64,000 nucleotides of DNA, taken from Bdellovibrionales bacterium GWA2_49_15. GTDB lineage: Bacteria; Bdellovibrionota; Bacteriovoracia; Bacteriovoracales; Bacteriovoracaceae. The notes under the pieces were generated by a model. It made no database searches and was not told where the DNA came from. It worked only from the letters and a program-made list of their open reading frames with translations. Below are positions 18,142-28,467 of this stretch, in pieces. The position numbers and the translations under genes are program-made. Positions within the stretch are counted from its first letter, which is position 1. The number at the start of each line of letters is the position of its first letter. The stretch lies in contig MEPP01000022.1 of NCBI GenBank assembly GCA_001769855.1, positions 105,702 through 169,701 on the forward strand. The letters run 5' to 3'.

Positions 18142-19253
18142 GACAAGGTCGGAAGGGCCGGAGTTTCAGGCGGCAGTTGCTCAATATTTCTTAACAGATC
18201 TTCCAATGTTTTAAAATGAAAGGCCTGCAGTAAAAAATCCAAATGAATGGCAAAATCATAAAGTAATTTTGGCCCGTGATAAATGAAGGCGGTATAAACC
18301 TGCGCCACCCTTCCGCCTTGTTTCCACAGGTGCCAAAGATCACTCACACTCGAGATTCCTCCCACGGCAATCAGCTCAAGACCTTGCACACCTTTGAGCC
18401 TCTCAAGTATTTGCCTGCGCATCTCGAAAGATTTATTGGCCAGTAGTTTTCCTGAAATACCACCCTCACCGCGCTCTCGCATGATGGTGGTATTCGTGGC
18501 AACGAGCCCGGCGATTCGATGTTCCATCGCCAGACCAATGACTCCCTCCAGCTCGGAGGGCGGTAAATCAGGCGACAGTTTAATATAAAGGGGACATGGA
18601 CATTGGCGGCGGACATCCACCAGGGCATCAAGAATATGCTTGAGCCCCTCACTGCTTTCCAGCTGGCGCAAGTTGGGAGTATTGGGAGAGGAAACATTAA
18701 TCGTTAGATAATCAACGTGGGGAGCAAGCAGGCGATAAAGATTTTGATAATCGAAAGGGGCCTTGTCTAGGGGTGTATCCTTGTTCTTTCCGATATTGGC
18801 ACCCACGGGTTTCCCGTGCTTCTGAGCAATCTTGAGATTTTGCAACTGTCTGAGCGCAGCTTCGGCACCGGCGTTATTGAAACCCATTCGGTTCAGCAAA
18901 GATTCCTCGGCTTCCAAGCGGAAAAGACGCGGCCGGGGATTGCCGGGCTGCGGACGCCAGGTCAGGGTTCCCACCTCGACAGCTCCGAAAGGAAGTGAGG
19001 TAAAAAAATCCACGCACTTTGCGTCCTTGTCCAATCCGGCAGCAAGACCAATGGGAAAGGGCCACGGCCCCATCTTTGTTTCCAAGGCGAAACGATTGTT
19101 AAAAAGAATTTCTGAATGCTGCTTACCCACAAAGTGGAAGACCTGTTTCGCCAGACCTGGAAAATAATGCAGCCCTTCGATAGTTAGATTATGAACCGTT
19201 TCGGGATCGATTTTAAAAGCAGCCTTTTTGAATAATTGATACGGTCCAGCCAC
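18138..19253 (-). CDS. pyrD: Dihydroorotate dehydrogenase (quinone), class 2
   Basis: PyrD oxidises dihydroorotate to orotate, passing electrons to quinone at the inner membrane. It is 371 residues with an N-terminal helical membrane-associating segment (FKIDPETVHNLTIEGLHYF) typical of class 2. The FMN site shows PIGLAAGLDKDAKCV and FGAVEVGTLTWRPQPGNP, and the catalytic Ser lies in TINVSSPNTPNLRQLE. The C terminus has GLVATNTTI and ELIAVGGISS. The start is GTG. It lies 21 nt downstream of a FlgT-like lipoprotein gene and overlaps the next gene by 4 nt, so it is part of the dnaE-led run. Confidence 0.95.
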   Translation of the reverse strand: MAGPYQLFKKAAFKIDPETVHNLTIEGLHYFPGLAKQVFHFVGKQHSEILFNNRFALETKMGPWPFPIGLAAGLDKDAKCVDFFTSLPFGAVEVGTLTWRPQPGNPRPRLFRLEAEESLLNRMGFNNAGAEAALRQLQNLKIAQKHGKPVGANIGKNKDTPLDKAPFDYQNLYRLLAPHVDYLTINVSSPNTPNLRQLESSEGLKHILDALVDVRRQCPCPLYIKLSPDLPPSELEGVIGLAMEHRIAGLVATNTTIMRERGEGGISGKLLANKSFEMRRQILERLKGVQGLELIAVGGISSVSDLWHLWKQGGRVAQVYTAFIYHGPKLLYDFAIHLDFLLQAFHFKTLEDLLRNIEQLPPETPALPTLS

Positions 19254-19274
19254 TCATTCCGCCTAATACAAAAT

Positions 19275-20222
19275 TTAATAAAGTTGAACGTAGTCACCCT
19301 CATTCACTTGACCGCCTGAATGAAGTACCGCAATCGCTCCATCCAGGCCAAAATAATCTATAATCTCAACAGTGCCCTTGATCTCCCCTTTGGACACTCC
19401 GATCAAAGCACCCGTTTCGGGATCGTAGACTTCCTGGCCCTCTGTAATCACTTTTAAAATATCACTAATCTGCAGCCCGCTATTGCGTCCGGCATTGATA
19501 TAAATTTTGCTGCCTATAATCTTGGCCACACGCCCGACCCAATCTAACTTAGTGGTAATGCCCAAGATTTTAGGAATGGCCATCCTGACGGCCACTTGCC
19601 CGGAATAGCGAAGAAGATCCCGCCGATAGGATAAAAGTTCTTCAGGATCAGTGGCAAACATGCGATAGGCCTTGTCATCAACAAAACCGTCTAAATTTTC
19701 ACTGAGAATTTCTTTGTTGGCATTAACGTCAAAAACCTTGATTTCAATCTTGACCTCAGTATGGGATTTTGTTTCCCGAATAACTCCGATTTCATCCGGC
19801 CGCTCGCGCACTCGGGCCTCTACAATGCGGCCAAAAATAACCAAATTGATACCGGCCTGCTTGGACCTGCGCGATAATTGCACAAGCTTTACGCCGCCGC
19901 CGGCGTAGATTTCTTTAGAAGGTCCAAACAGTACTTGCGCCTCTTCATCGATAATGAACTCTCCGGTCTTACCTATTTCCTTTCTAAACTCTTCCGTAAC
20001 AGTGATGGCCAGATCATCCCCGCCGTAAGGGGCTTCATTGAAAAATCGAAGCAGGGCCAATTTCTTTTTAATTCCCGTGAATTGCTTCGCCGAACTTTTG
20101 GGCACAACCCTTTTCCCCTGCGAATCGCGTCGGATAAAAGGAGTCGAACAGGCGGCCACAGCGACGATTACAATGATCAAACACAGTGTGGAACTTTTTT
20201 TAATTCTAGTGGTGAAAGTCAT
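19275..20222 (-). CDS. Lipoprotein with TolB/CsgG-like and FlgT C-terminal-like domains
   Basis: A 315-residue predicted lipoprotein with signal peptide and lipobox VAAC (Cys25). The central part (about 50-210) starts KKLALLRFFNEAP and resembles the TolB-N/CsgG-type domain that takes names from short-lived periplasmic assembly factors. The C-terminal 95 residues (VGRVAKIIGSKIYINAGRNSGLQISDIL) match the style of the FlgT C-terminal domain. FlgT assembles the flagellar H-ring in Vibrio, but no flagellar gene is nearby. It overlaps the upstream exported-protein gene by ATGA, so the two are likely partners. The fold assignment is tentative. Confidence 0.55.
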   Translation of the reverse strand: MTFTTRIKKSSTLCLIIVIVAVAACSTPFIRRDSQGKRVVPKSSAKQFTGIKKKLALLRFFNEAPYGGDDLAITVTEEFRKEIGKTGEFIIDEEAQVLFGPSKEIYAGGGVKLVQLSRRSKQAGINLVIFGRIVEARVRERPDEIGVIRETKSHTEVKIEIKVFDVNANKEILSENLDGFVDDKAYRMFATDPEELLSYRRDLLRYSGQVAVRMAIPKILGITTKLDWVGRVAKIIGSKIYINAGRNSGLQISDILKVITEGQEVYDPETGALIGVSKGEIKGTVEIIDYFGLDGAIAVLHSGGQVNEGDYVQLY

Positions 20223-21619
20223 TGTGTTCTTTCTCCATCCTTGGAAACTTTCGGCTTAAGGGACATCACGTACGGTTGCGCCAGATCATCAAAGTGCAGG
20301 AATAAATCTTTATTGACATCGAAATCCTGCAGTTTCTTCAGGATATTTACGGCCCTATCCGTGTCACCTTGATAGCGCAAAAGAATTCGCGCCTGCTGGC
20401 CATCATAGGTTTCCAATCTTCCGAGAAAACCCTGGCCGGCCCCTTTTTGAGAGAGCATATCCAAGAGGGTGTAGACATGCGAGATGGAGCCAACCTTTTG
20501 GACTTCTAAAACCAGATAGCCATTCACCTCTGGCAGATTGGCCAATGATTTTGCAAGCCCCTCCCACGATGTCAAAGGGATGCGGTATATCGTGCTGGCG
20601 ATGTTTGAACTCAACGTCTGTGAGGTTGTCGCCTCTATCTTTTGGATCGTGGACGGAAAATCTTGCGAATGAATCACATCCCGTGTCTTTAAATCAATCA
20701 GGACATGATCCCCATCGATTCTTAAATTAAACCCACCGCCTGGCTCATTCTGAGGTTGTGCTTCAAGTCTCACCTGCACTTTCATCCAAAGCGCATCTTC
20801 GAGTTCGAGAGGCAATCGCTTATTTATAGTTCTTGGCCCGAGTTGTTCCGTGACCGCGTTATCCGCTCTTAGGGTGGCTTGAAATTCTTCGCTTTGCCCG
20901 GGACCAAGCACCTTGACTTCAGTAAGCTGTGCCTTGAGGGTATCTGCAAGCCATTTGCGCCAGTGCTCGTCAATGACAGTGGTAAAATCTCCCGCCTGCT
21001 CAACCCCTAAATTTTTCCACTCCACACCATTCAAAGTCAGGTTGGCCGAGACAAAAAGAGTGGTGAAATTTCTTGTTTTACTTTCACTCGTGAATCTGTA
21101 GAAGCACGCATTGATTGCCTTTTTATCCACCTTAGCACCGAGGGTGAGAAAACGTTGCAGAGGATTAGTCGTAGAACGGGACTGTCTTTTTTCCGAATAG
21201 GACAGGATGGAGCGAGCCAGTGCGCCAAATTTGGCCCTCTGATTTAAGCGAGCATCACGAAGTTCGCTCTCGTATTGGGCGTATTTGGGATGCTTTTCAA
21301 TATTTTTTTCGTCTTGCAGTAAATATTTTTGCTTCAACTCTTCAGTCGTCGCGCGAAAAATTTCATCGAACCTGGCGTTATATTTTTTCCAAAACAGCTC
21401 GTTATCCAGGCCCATCTCTGTCATGACTTTTGTATAAATATCTTCAATCGCACTTGCATAGAGCTGTCGTTTAACAAATTGAGAGTCATCACTTGGTCTG
21501 GAAATAAATTGTCCCTCCCCTTCCACCATCGCTGGCCGATCTTCCGCAAGGGCGAGAGGCGCGGCCAAGATAAGGCCGATAAGTATTAGACTGAGGCGGT
21601 TGACTAATGCAGTGCCCAT
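20219..21619 (-). CDS. Exported protein of unknown function, possibly FlgT N-terminal-like
   Basis: This 466-residue protein has a clear signal peptide (residues 1-25, ending LALA). After it, VEGEGQFISRPSDDSQFVKRQ followed by an A-rich amphipathic helix resembles the start of FlgT-N / LPP20-type domains. The remainder is not recognised. GAAGGAG precedes the ATG, inside the end of dnaE (16-nt overlap). Its own stop overlaps the next lipoprotein gene by 4 nt. Together the two products would supply the N- and middle/C-type parts that FlgT carries in one chain; this is inference. Confidence 0.5.
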   Translation of the reverse strand: MGTALVNRLSLILIGLILAAPLALAEDRPAMVEGEGQFISRPSDDSQFVKRQLYASAIEDIYTKVMTEMGLDNELFWKKYNARFDEIFRATTEELKQKYLLQDEKNIEKHPKYAQYESELRDARLNQRAKFGALARSILSYSEKRQSRSTTNPLQRFLTLGAKVDKKAINACFYRFTSESKTRNFTTLFVSANLTLNGVEWKNLGVEQAGDFTTVIDEHWRKWLADTLKAQLTEVKVLGPGQSEEFQATLRADNAVTEQLGPRTINKRLPLELEDALWMKVQVRLEAQPQNEPGGGFNLRIDGDHVLIDLKTRDVIHSQDFPSTIQKIEATTSQTLSSNIASTIYRIPLTSWEGLAKSLANLPEVNGYLVLEVQKVGSISHVYTLLDMLSQKGAGQGFLGRLETYDGQQARILLRYQGDTDRAVNILKKLQDFDVNKDLFLHFDDLAQPYVMSLKPKVSKDGERTQ

Positions 21620-24600
21620 GCTTCTCCTTCCTCGGCTCCCAACCGATATTGAACGGCATTTCTCTCAAAAAGCTCGTTGATCATGGCCGCGAACTGTGGC
21701 GTGGGATTGATTAAATATTCCTGCCCCAAAGAAACGTCGGCCTGAACTCCCTGATGCAGAAGCGTCACATGCAGTGGCACGGTACCACGATAGCTCAAAA
21801 GTACTTGTCGAAATTTCTCGAGTTTCTGAGGACCCAGGTCCTCCATCTCCACACTCACGGTCACTCCCGTAACCCGTTGCGAGGCCTCCTCGTCAATTTT
21901 TTTAACTTTGGAGGGGAAGAATTTGCGAGGAGTTTCCGCCAAATTGACCTGACCGGTAATCGCCACAGGCCAATCACCCGCGAGTACACTTTCAAATTCG
22001 GCGAATGTTTTTGGGAAAATAACACATTCGATCTTTCCCGATAAATCTTCGAGGGTGGAAAATCCCATTCGGTCACCCTTTTTAGTTAATATATTTTTTC
22101 GACCGGTAATTAAGCCGGCCAAAACCACTTCACGTTTATCATTTCCACTCAATTCATGGACTTTTGCAATTTCCATAGAGCACATTTCTTTCATCATACC
22201 ACGATAGCGATCAAGTGGGTGGCCAGAAACATAAATTCCAAGAAGCTGGTACTCATAATTTAACTTTTCTTGATAATCTAAATCGGCCACTTCTTTTACA
22301 TCGAGAGTGACACTGGAGTTCGCACCGTCACTTGGAAGCTGTTCCGAGCTGTCTGCCCCAAAATCAAACAAGTTCCCCTGACCTAAGGCCAGTTCGTCTT
22401 GCCTCTTTTGACCATAGGACATGAACAACTCTAAATTCTCATGCAGGGTTTTACGATTATAGCGCTTTTCAATCGAGTCAAAGGCCCCCACCAGAATCAT
22501 GGACTCCAAAGCACGTTTACCGCAAATTCGAATATCCACGCGCATGCAAAAATCTATAAAGCTTTTAAATGGTCCGCCTTCCGTTCGAACCTTGACCAAT
22601 TCGGCCACCGCCGTTTCACCGACATTTTTAATCGCGCCAAGACCAAAACGCAAATTAGTGCCAACCACGTTAAAAAACCAGATTGATTCATTGATATCAG
22701 GGGGAAGCACGAGGACATTGTGGCGAACAGCATCTTGAATGTACTGCGTGACCTTATCTGTATTAGACAATTCTGTTGATAAAAGTCCGGCAAAAAAAGG
22801 AGCGGGATGATAGCACTTGAGATAAGCGGTTTGATAGGCAATCAGAGCGTAGGCCACGGCGTGGGATTTGTTAAATCCGTATTCCGCAAATTTGCTCATC
22901 AACTCAAAAAGGGCGACCGCCTTTTGCTCATCCTGCCCTTGCTTGGTGGCGCCTTCCTTGAAAATGGCCTGATGCTTCGCCATTTCCTCGGCCTTCTTTT
23001 TGCCCATGGCCCGCCTTAACATATCGGCTTGGCCCAGAGAGTAGCCTGCGACAGCTCGGGCGATATTCATGACCTGCTCTTGATAAACAATGACGCCGTA
23101 GGTGTCCTTCAAAATGGGTTCCAACATCGGAAAGGTATATTGAATCGGTTCATCACCATGCTTACGTTTAATAAAATCATCCACCATGCCCGAACCCAAA
23201 GGTCCCGGACGGTAGAGGGCATTGATCGCGGTAATGTCCTCAAGATTGTCCGGCCGAATACGGCGGCAGAGATCAATCATCCCAGAAGACTCAAGCTGAA
23301 AGACGCCGATCGTGTCACCTTCAGAAATAAACTCATACACCTTCTTGTCATCGAGCGGGATGGAATCAATATCAAAGGCCTTCTCACTGTCTCGTCGTAT
23401 AAATTGCGTGGCATACTCAATAACCGTCAAAGTTTTCAAACCTAGAAAATCGAACTTGACCAGCCCGATACTCTCGGCGAAGTCCTTGTCAAACTGAATA
23501 ACCTGCTCCCCCTCACGTCCTCGAAAAAGCGGACAATATTCCACCAAAGGCTTGTTGGTAATAATGACTCCGGCGGCATGAATGGAGGCATGACGCAAAA
23601 GGCCCTCAAGACGTTTGGAAATATTAAAAATTTGCCGGACCTTGGGGTCTTGCTCAATTAAATCTTTTAACTTCGGTTCTTTTTCTATCGCCTCGCTCAG
23701 GGTTATTCCCAGCTCCTCCGGGACTAATTTGGCGATGATATCCGCCTCATTGTAGGGAAGAGCAAAAACTCGGCTGACATCACGGAGAACCGCCTTGGCC
23801 TGAAGTTTACCAAAGGTAATGATCTGCCCCACTCGCTCCGTCCCGTATTTTTTTGTGACATAATCAATCACCTCGCCACGGCGATTTTGGCAAAAGTCCA
23901 CGTCGAAATCGGGCAGTGAGACGCGCTCCGGATTGATAAAACGCTCAAAAAGAAGATTGTAAGGCAAGGGATCGATGTTGGTAATTGAGAGGGAGTAGGC
24001 CACCAGACTTCCGGCACCTGATCCCCGTCCGGGGCCAACCGGAATATTTTGTCTCTTGGCCCACTTTATAAAGTCAGAGACGATCAGAAAGTATCCAATG
24101 AATCCCATGTCACCAATCATGCGCATTTCGTCTTGCAACCGCGCCATGTATTTTGGCTTGAGTTCGGTCTCCCAATTTTCAAGCGAAACTAGGTTGCGAA
24201 AGTGCGGTCCCTGAAAACGCTCCTGCAATCCTTCCAAGGAAACTCGTTGAAAAAAATCATTGAGGGATTCCCCTGTTTCGATCGGATAATCAGGCAGATG
24301 ATAAATCTGTTTGCCTTTTTCATCTTTCCAGGAAAACTCAACATTACATTTATCGGCAATCTCCAGTGTGGCATCACAGGCGTCCGGCACATCCTCAAAC
24401 AGCTTGCGCATGACCTCGGGGGATTTATAGTAAAACTCATTGGTGGTGAGCTTCATGCGGGCCTCATCATTCAAAGTCTTGCCCGTCTGAATGCACATCA
24501 GCACTTCTTGCGCCATCGCATCCTCGGCCGTCATGTAGTGACAGTCATTGGTGGCCACCAAGCGCACGTTATTGGCCCGCGCATAGGCAATAATTTTTTT

Positions 24601-25230
24601 GTTGGCGATCTCCTGCTCGCTGATCCCGTTGCTTTGAATTTCCAGGTAAAAGTCCTCTCCAAAAAGCTCGCGCAACCGTTCAATAGCGCGAATAGCCTTC
24701 TCATCCTGACCGGTGAAAAAGTTGTAGCCCACCTCACCCTTGAGACAGGCGGTGGTACAAATCAAACCGTCCTTATATTGCCGTAAAAGATCCATGTCGA
24801 TGCGAGGACGATAATAAAAACCTTCAAGATATGCAGCGGAAATCAGCTTGCACAAATTCTGATAACCCTGAAAATTTTTACAGAGCAATATCAAATGATG
24901 AATCTGATAGTTCGATTCATTTTCATCCTGCGAGCCCAAATTTTTGGCCTTTTTGGGCGAGATGCGATCGTGCCTGGTACCGGGGGTATAATAAACCTCC
25001 GAGCCGATAATCGGTTTGATCCCGGCCTTTTTACATTGATTGTAAAAATCAATACAGCCAAACATGTTGCCATGATCAGTTTGAGCGACGGCAGGAACAC
25101 CAAATTCCCGCGCTTTCGCCGTCAAGTCCTGGATGCGGATGGCCCCATCAAGAAGTGAATATTGAGTATGCAAATGCAGGTGAACAAAACTCCCAGGATG
25201 GGAAACGGCAAGACTCGATTTTTGATCCAT
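21604..25230 (-). CDS. dnaE: DNA polymerase III alpha subunit
   Basis: This is the replicative polymerase catalytic subunit, about 1208 residues, within the family range. The N-terminal PHP domain begins FVHLHLHTQYSLLDGA, with TDHGNMFG nearby. The polymerase core shows GPGRGSGAGSLVAYS and the catalytic PDFDVDFCQNRRGEVIDY; GVIVYQEQVM and YGFNKSHAVAYA are typical. A C-terminal OB fold is visible (VVLAGLITGRKNI). An in-frame GTG at 25239 is an alternative start. The first of five tightly spaced genes. No intein or truncation is seen. Confidence 0.97.
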   Translation of the reverse strand: MDQKSSLAVSHPGSFVHLHLHTQYSLLDGAIRIQDLTAKAREFGVPAVAQTDHGNMFGCIDFYNQCKKAGIKPIIGSEVYYTPGTRHDRISPKKAKNLGSQDENESNYQIHHLILLCKNFQGYQNLCKLISAAYLEGFYYRPRIDMDLLRQYKDGLICTTACLKGEVGYNFFTGQDEKAIRAIERLRELFGEDFYLEIQSNGISEQEIANKKIIAYARANNVRLVATNDCHYMTAEDAMAQEVLMCIQTGKTLNDEARMKLTTNEFYYKSPEVMRKLFEDVPDACDATLEIADKCNVEFSWKDEKGKQIYHLPDYPIETGESLNDFFQRVSLEGLQERFQGPHFRNLVSLENWETELKPKYMARLQDEMRMIGDMGFIGYFLIVSDFIKWAKRQNIPVGPGRGSGAGSLVAYSLSITNIDPLPYNLLFERFINPERVSLPDFDVDFCQNRRGEVIDYVTKKYGTERVGQIITFGKLQAKAVLRDVSRVFALPYNEADIIAKLVPEELGITLSEAIEKEPKLKDLIEQDPKVRQIFNISKRLEGLLRHASIHAAGVIITNKPLVEYCPLFRGREGEQVIQFDKDFAESIGLVKFDFLGLKTLTVIEYATQFIRRDSEKAFDIDSIPLDDKKVYEFISEGDTIGVFQLESSGMIDLCRRIRPDNLEDITAINALYRPGPLGSGMVDDFIKRKHGDEPIQYTFPMLEPILKDTYGVIVYQEQVMNIARAVAGYSLGQADMLRRAMGKKKAEEMAKHQAIFKEGATKQGQDEQKAVALFELMSKFAEYGFNKSHAVAYALIAYQTAYLKCYHPAPFFAGLLSTELSNTDKVTQYIQDAVRHNVLVLPPDINESIWFFNVVGTNLRFGLGAIKNVGETAVAELVKVRTEGGPFKSFIDFCMRVDIRICGKRALESMILVGAFDSIEKRYNRKTLHENLELFMSYGQKRQDELALGQGNLFDFGADSSEQLPSDGANSSVTLDVKEVADLDYQEKLNYEYQLLGIYVSGHPLDRYRGMMKEMCSMEIAKVHELSGNDKREVVLAGLITGRKNILTKKGDRMGFSTLEDLSGKIECVIFPKTFAEFESVLAGDWPVAITGQVNLAETPRKFFPSKVKKIDEEASQRVTGVTVSVEMEDLGPQKLEKFRQVLLSYRGTVPLHVTLLHQGVQADVSLGQEYLINPTPQFAAMINELFERNAVQYRLGAEEGEAWALH

Positions 25231-25348
25231 TTTTTCCACGCGGCGGCCTCATAAAGGGGGTTTTGTTAAAGGCTAAAGTTTTAACCAAATGTTACAAAGT
25301 CACCAGAGAGATGTCACAATTAATTCTGACTAATATGCTAGACGGTCC

Positions 25349-26896
25349 TCACTCCCATTCAATAGTACCGGGGGGTTTGGAAGTGATGTCGTAAACAACT
25401 CTTGTAATTCCGAGAACTTCATTAGTAATGCGCGAAGACACTGTTTCTAAAAAATTCCTGGGAACATCGGACCAATGGGCCGTCATGCCATCGCTGGAGT
25501 TGACGAGGCGCACTGCAATCACCTCCTCATAGGCCCTGGCATCGCCCTTTACACCCACTGTTCGGATGGGCAAAAGCACCGTAAAGGCCTGCCAGATGGC
25601 CTGATACAGATGAAAATTTTGCAGTTCTTCAAATAAAATTTGATCCGATTGTTGCACTTGAGCGATGGCCTTGTCGCTGAGCTCACCCAAAATTCGAATC
25701 CCTATGCCCGGACCGGGAAAGGGATGGCGATAGACCCATTGATGCTGAAGTCCCAGCTCCAGACCCAGGGCCCGCACTTCGTCTTTAAATAAAAAGCGAA
25801 GCGGCTCCAATAGTTTTAACTTCATGCGATCCGGTAACCCTCCCACATTATGATGGGATTTAATCACGGCCGATTTGCCGCCCTTTTGATGAGGGCCGGT
25901 GGACTCAATCACATCGGGGTACAAGGTGCCCTGGAGCAAATGAGTGAAGTGAATATCATGAGTATGTTCAAAGTCATGAACCTTACTTTCAAAAACCTCA
26001 ATAAAAGTTTTGCCAATGGCCTTTCGCTTTTCTTCGGGGTCACGCAGCCCCCTGGTTCGCTCGGCAAAGATTTTTTTTGCATCGATAATTTCAATGGCCA
26101 GCGGTGTGTGCTTTTTTAAAACTTCAATATGAGCATAATCTTGCGGACGCAACAAACCATGGTCCACAAAAAAACAGTGCAGGTGATCGCCCAATACCCG
26201 ATGGGCCAAGGTGGCCGCGACCAAAGAATCCACCCCGCCGGAAAAAGCGCACAAGACATTTGAAGCCTTGGCTTCAGTAATCAGCTGAATCCCTTCAAAG
26301 AGCATGGCCTTGGGGGACCAGTCCTCTCTCAAATGGGCGATCTTCTGATAAAAAAATCTTAAAATGTCTTTGCCGTGTTGGGTATGCTCCACCTCGGGAT
26401 GAAATTGCAAACCCATTCGCGGAAGTGTTTTATCTCGCATCATGGCCAAGAGACCATTATCACTTTTAAGCACCACCTCAAAATTCTCTGGCAATCCCGT
26501 GACATGATCGAAGTGACTCATCCATACCGAAAAGCTGGAAGGAAGGCCCGCGAGGACGCGGCCTTTTTCAAAAAGAACCCGGGCATTGCCATACTCACCG
26601 AGATGACCGCGCTCCACATGTCCACCGAGCGCATGGGCCATAATTTGCATACCGTAACAAATTCCCAAAATTGGCAACTCAGGTCGTTTAAAGAAGATTG
26701 AAAAATCTGTGCGATCTTCAAAAACTGACTGTGGTCCGCCGGACAATACCAGCGCTCCTGGCCAGTCATTTTTTTGCAAACGCTCCAGCGCCTCATCAAC
26801 CGTTAGAATTTTACTACTGAACCCAAGCTCGCGCGTTTTTCTGGTTATCAGTTGCGTATATTGTGAGCCAAAATCGACGATCCAAATCTGTTGCAT
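25349..26896 (-). CDS. guaA: GMP synthase (glutamine-hydrolysing)
   Basis: GuaA aminates XMP to GMP using glutamine and ATP. The 515-residue protein has the class I amidotransferase domain first: WIVDFGSQYTQLITR, nucleophile Cys in GICYGMQ, and His/Glu in GLQFHPEVEHT. The ATP-pyrophosphatase P-loop is FSGGVDSLVAA. The C-terminal dimerisation domain ends in the conserved DITSKPPGTIEWE. It lies 10 nt downstream of guaB on the same strand, the usual guaBA order. Confidence 0.97.
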   Translation of the reverse strand: MQQIWIVDFGSQYTQLITRKTRELGFSSKILTVDEALERLQKNDWPGALVLSGGPQSVFEDRTDFSIFFKRPELPILGICYGMQIMAHALGGHVERGHLGEYGNARVLFEKGRVLAGLPSSFSVWMSHFDHVTGLPENFEVVLKSDNGLLAMMRDKTLPRMGLQFHPEVEHTQHGKDILRFFYQKIAHLREDWSPKAMLFEGIQLITEAKASNVLCAFSGGVDSLVAATLAHRVLGDHLHCFFVDHGLLRPQDYAHIEVLKKHTPLAIEIIDAKKIFAERTRGLRDPEEKRKAIGKTFIEVFESKVHDFEHTHDIHFTHLLQGTLYPDVIESTGPHQKGGKSAVIKSHHNVGGLPDRMKLKLLEPLRFLFKDEVRALGLELGLQHQWVYRHPFPGPGIGIRILGELSDKAIAQVQQSDQILFEELQNFHLYQAIWQAFTVLLPIRTVGVKGDARAYEEVIAVRLVNSSDGMTAHWSDVPRNFLETVSSRITNEVLGITRVVYDITSKPPGTIEWE

Positions 26897-26906
26897 GGAA
26901 AAGTCC

Positions 26907-28373
26907 TTAACTTACAGAATAATTAGGGGCCTCTTTCGTGATAATCACGTCATGGGGGTGACCTTCGCGCAGGGAGGCATTGGTAATCAAAATAAAATCG
27001 GCCTTTTCCTGCAGCTCAAGAATGGTTCGCGCTCCCACATAGCCCATGCCCGCGCGCAGTCCTCCCACGAGCTGATGAATGTTACTGCTTAAGGAGCCAC
27101 GATAAGGCACCTGGCCCTCTATGCCCTCGGGCACGAGTTTTCCGATCTCATCCACATTGCCCTGGCCATACCTGTCTTTGGAACCTTTGACCATGGCCCC
27201 GAGAGACCCCATGCCCCGATAGATTTTATAAGAACGACCTTGATAGAGAACGGTTTCACCTGGGGCCTCATCTGTACCCGCAAAAAGGGAGCCAATCATC
27301 ACACACCCAGCGCCACCGGCCAGGGCCTTCACCACATCGCCAGAAAATTTTATCCCTCCATCGGCGATAATCGGGATACCTGCTTTCTTGGCGGCCTGAG
27401 CACACTCCATCACCGCACTCATTTGGGGGATGCCAATTCCGGCCACGACCCGAGTGGTGCAAATGGAGCCTGGGCCGATTCCAACTTTAACCCCATCAAC
27501 TCCCGCCTCAATCAAGGCCGCTGTTCCTTCCGCCGTCGCCACATTGCCGGCCACGATATCCACCTGTTCAAATGCTTTTTTCAAACGTCGCACCATCTCT
27601 AACACGCCCTTCGAATGACCGTGGGCCGTGTCGACCACCAAGGCATCCACTTGGGCGCGGGCCAGCTCATGGGCCCTTTCAAATTCTCGATCACCTACGC
27701 CGATAGCGGCGGAGACGCGCAATCTTCCCAAACTGTCCTTATTGGCCAAGGGATTATCAATACTCTTTTTAATGTCCTTAATTGTAATCAGACCTTTCAA
27801 GTGACCTGACTCATCCACCACGGGCAATTTCTCAATTCGATGTTTATGCAGTAGGCGTTTGGCCTCTTCGAGGTCATTGCTCCTGGTGGTAATCAGCTTC
27901 TCTCGCGGGGTCATGATATCTTTAACTTTTTGCTCTAAATTAGTTTCAAATTGAATGTCTCTGCCGGTCAAAATTCCCACTAAGATATTGTCGTCATTCA
28001 CCACCGGAAATCCGGTGATCTTGTGTTTTCTCGCCAATTCTAAAAAGGCCTTCAGAGATAATTCAGGGTGAACCGTAATCGGGTCAAAAATCATTCCGGC
28101 TTCATATTTTTTAACCTTGCCCACTTCGCGCGCTTGATCCACCGGTGACATATTTTTATGAATGACACCGATGCCACCCAGCTGGGCCAGGACGATCGCC
28201 GTGGTGAATTCGGTGACGGTATCCATGGCGGCAGAAACGATGGGCACATTGACAAAGATATTGCGACTGAAGCGACCTCTCACGTTTACTTCGCTGGGGA
28301 GAATTTCCGAATGTCCCGGACGGAGCAGGACATCGTCATAAGTAAAGGCCTGCCTGAGTTCTATCTTTGACAT
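26907..28373 (-). CDS. guaB: Inosine-5'-monophosphate dehydrogenase
   Basis: It oxidises IMP to XMP with NAD+, the first committed step to GMP. The 488-residue enzyme starts with [11 protein letters not shown], has two CBS domains (about 95-205) and the catalytic loop [13 protein letters not shown] with the active Cys. [12 protein letters not shown] and the flap [10 protein letters not shown] follow. The ATG at 28373 has AAAGGTGG upstream and matches the family N terminus; an upstream in-frame start at 28451 would add a spurious hydrophobic extension. Co-transcribed with guaA. Confidence 0.97.
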   Translation of the reverse strand: MSKIELRQAFTYDDVLLRPGHSEILPSEVNVRGRFSRNIFVNVPIVSAAMDTVTEFTTAIVLAQLGGIGVIHKNMSPVDQAREVGKVKKYEAGMIFDPITVHPELSLKAFLELARKHKITGFPVVNDDNILVGILTGRDIQFETNLEQKVKDIMTPREKLITTRSNDLEEAKRLLHKHRIEKLPVVDESGHLKGLITIKDIKKSIDNPLANKDSLGRLRVSAAIGVGDREFERAHELARAQVDALVVDTAHGHSKGVLEMVRRLKKAFEQVDIVAGNVATAEGTAALIEAGVDGVKVGIGPGSICTTRVVAGIGIPQMSAVMECAQAAKKAGIPIIADGGIKFSGDVVKALAGGAGCVMIGSLFAGTDEAPGETVLYQGRSYKIYRGMGSLGAMVKGSKDRYGQGNVDEIGKLVPEGIEGQVPYRGSLSSNIHQLVGGLRAGMGYVGARTILELQEKADFILITNASLREGHPHDVIITKEAPNYSVS

Positions 28374-28467
28374 CGAACACCACCTTTTTCGTAAGAATAA
28401 GACAAGAAAGACATAGTATATAGAAATTAAAAAGGGGCGGACAGGGCCCAAGCGCGATTAGAAACTA

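Noticed and set aside
24202..24786. A 194-codon plus-strand open frame inside dnaE
   Set aside because: It is antisense to the conserved PHP/polymerase region of dnaE, so it is a by-product of codon use.
28374..28451. Hydrophobic N-terminal extension of guaB
   Set aside because: IMP dehydrogenase is cytoplasmic, and the ATG at 28373 has a good Shine-Dalgarno and matches the family N terminus.
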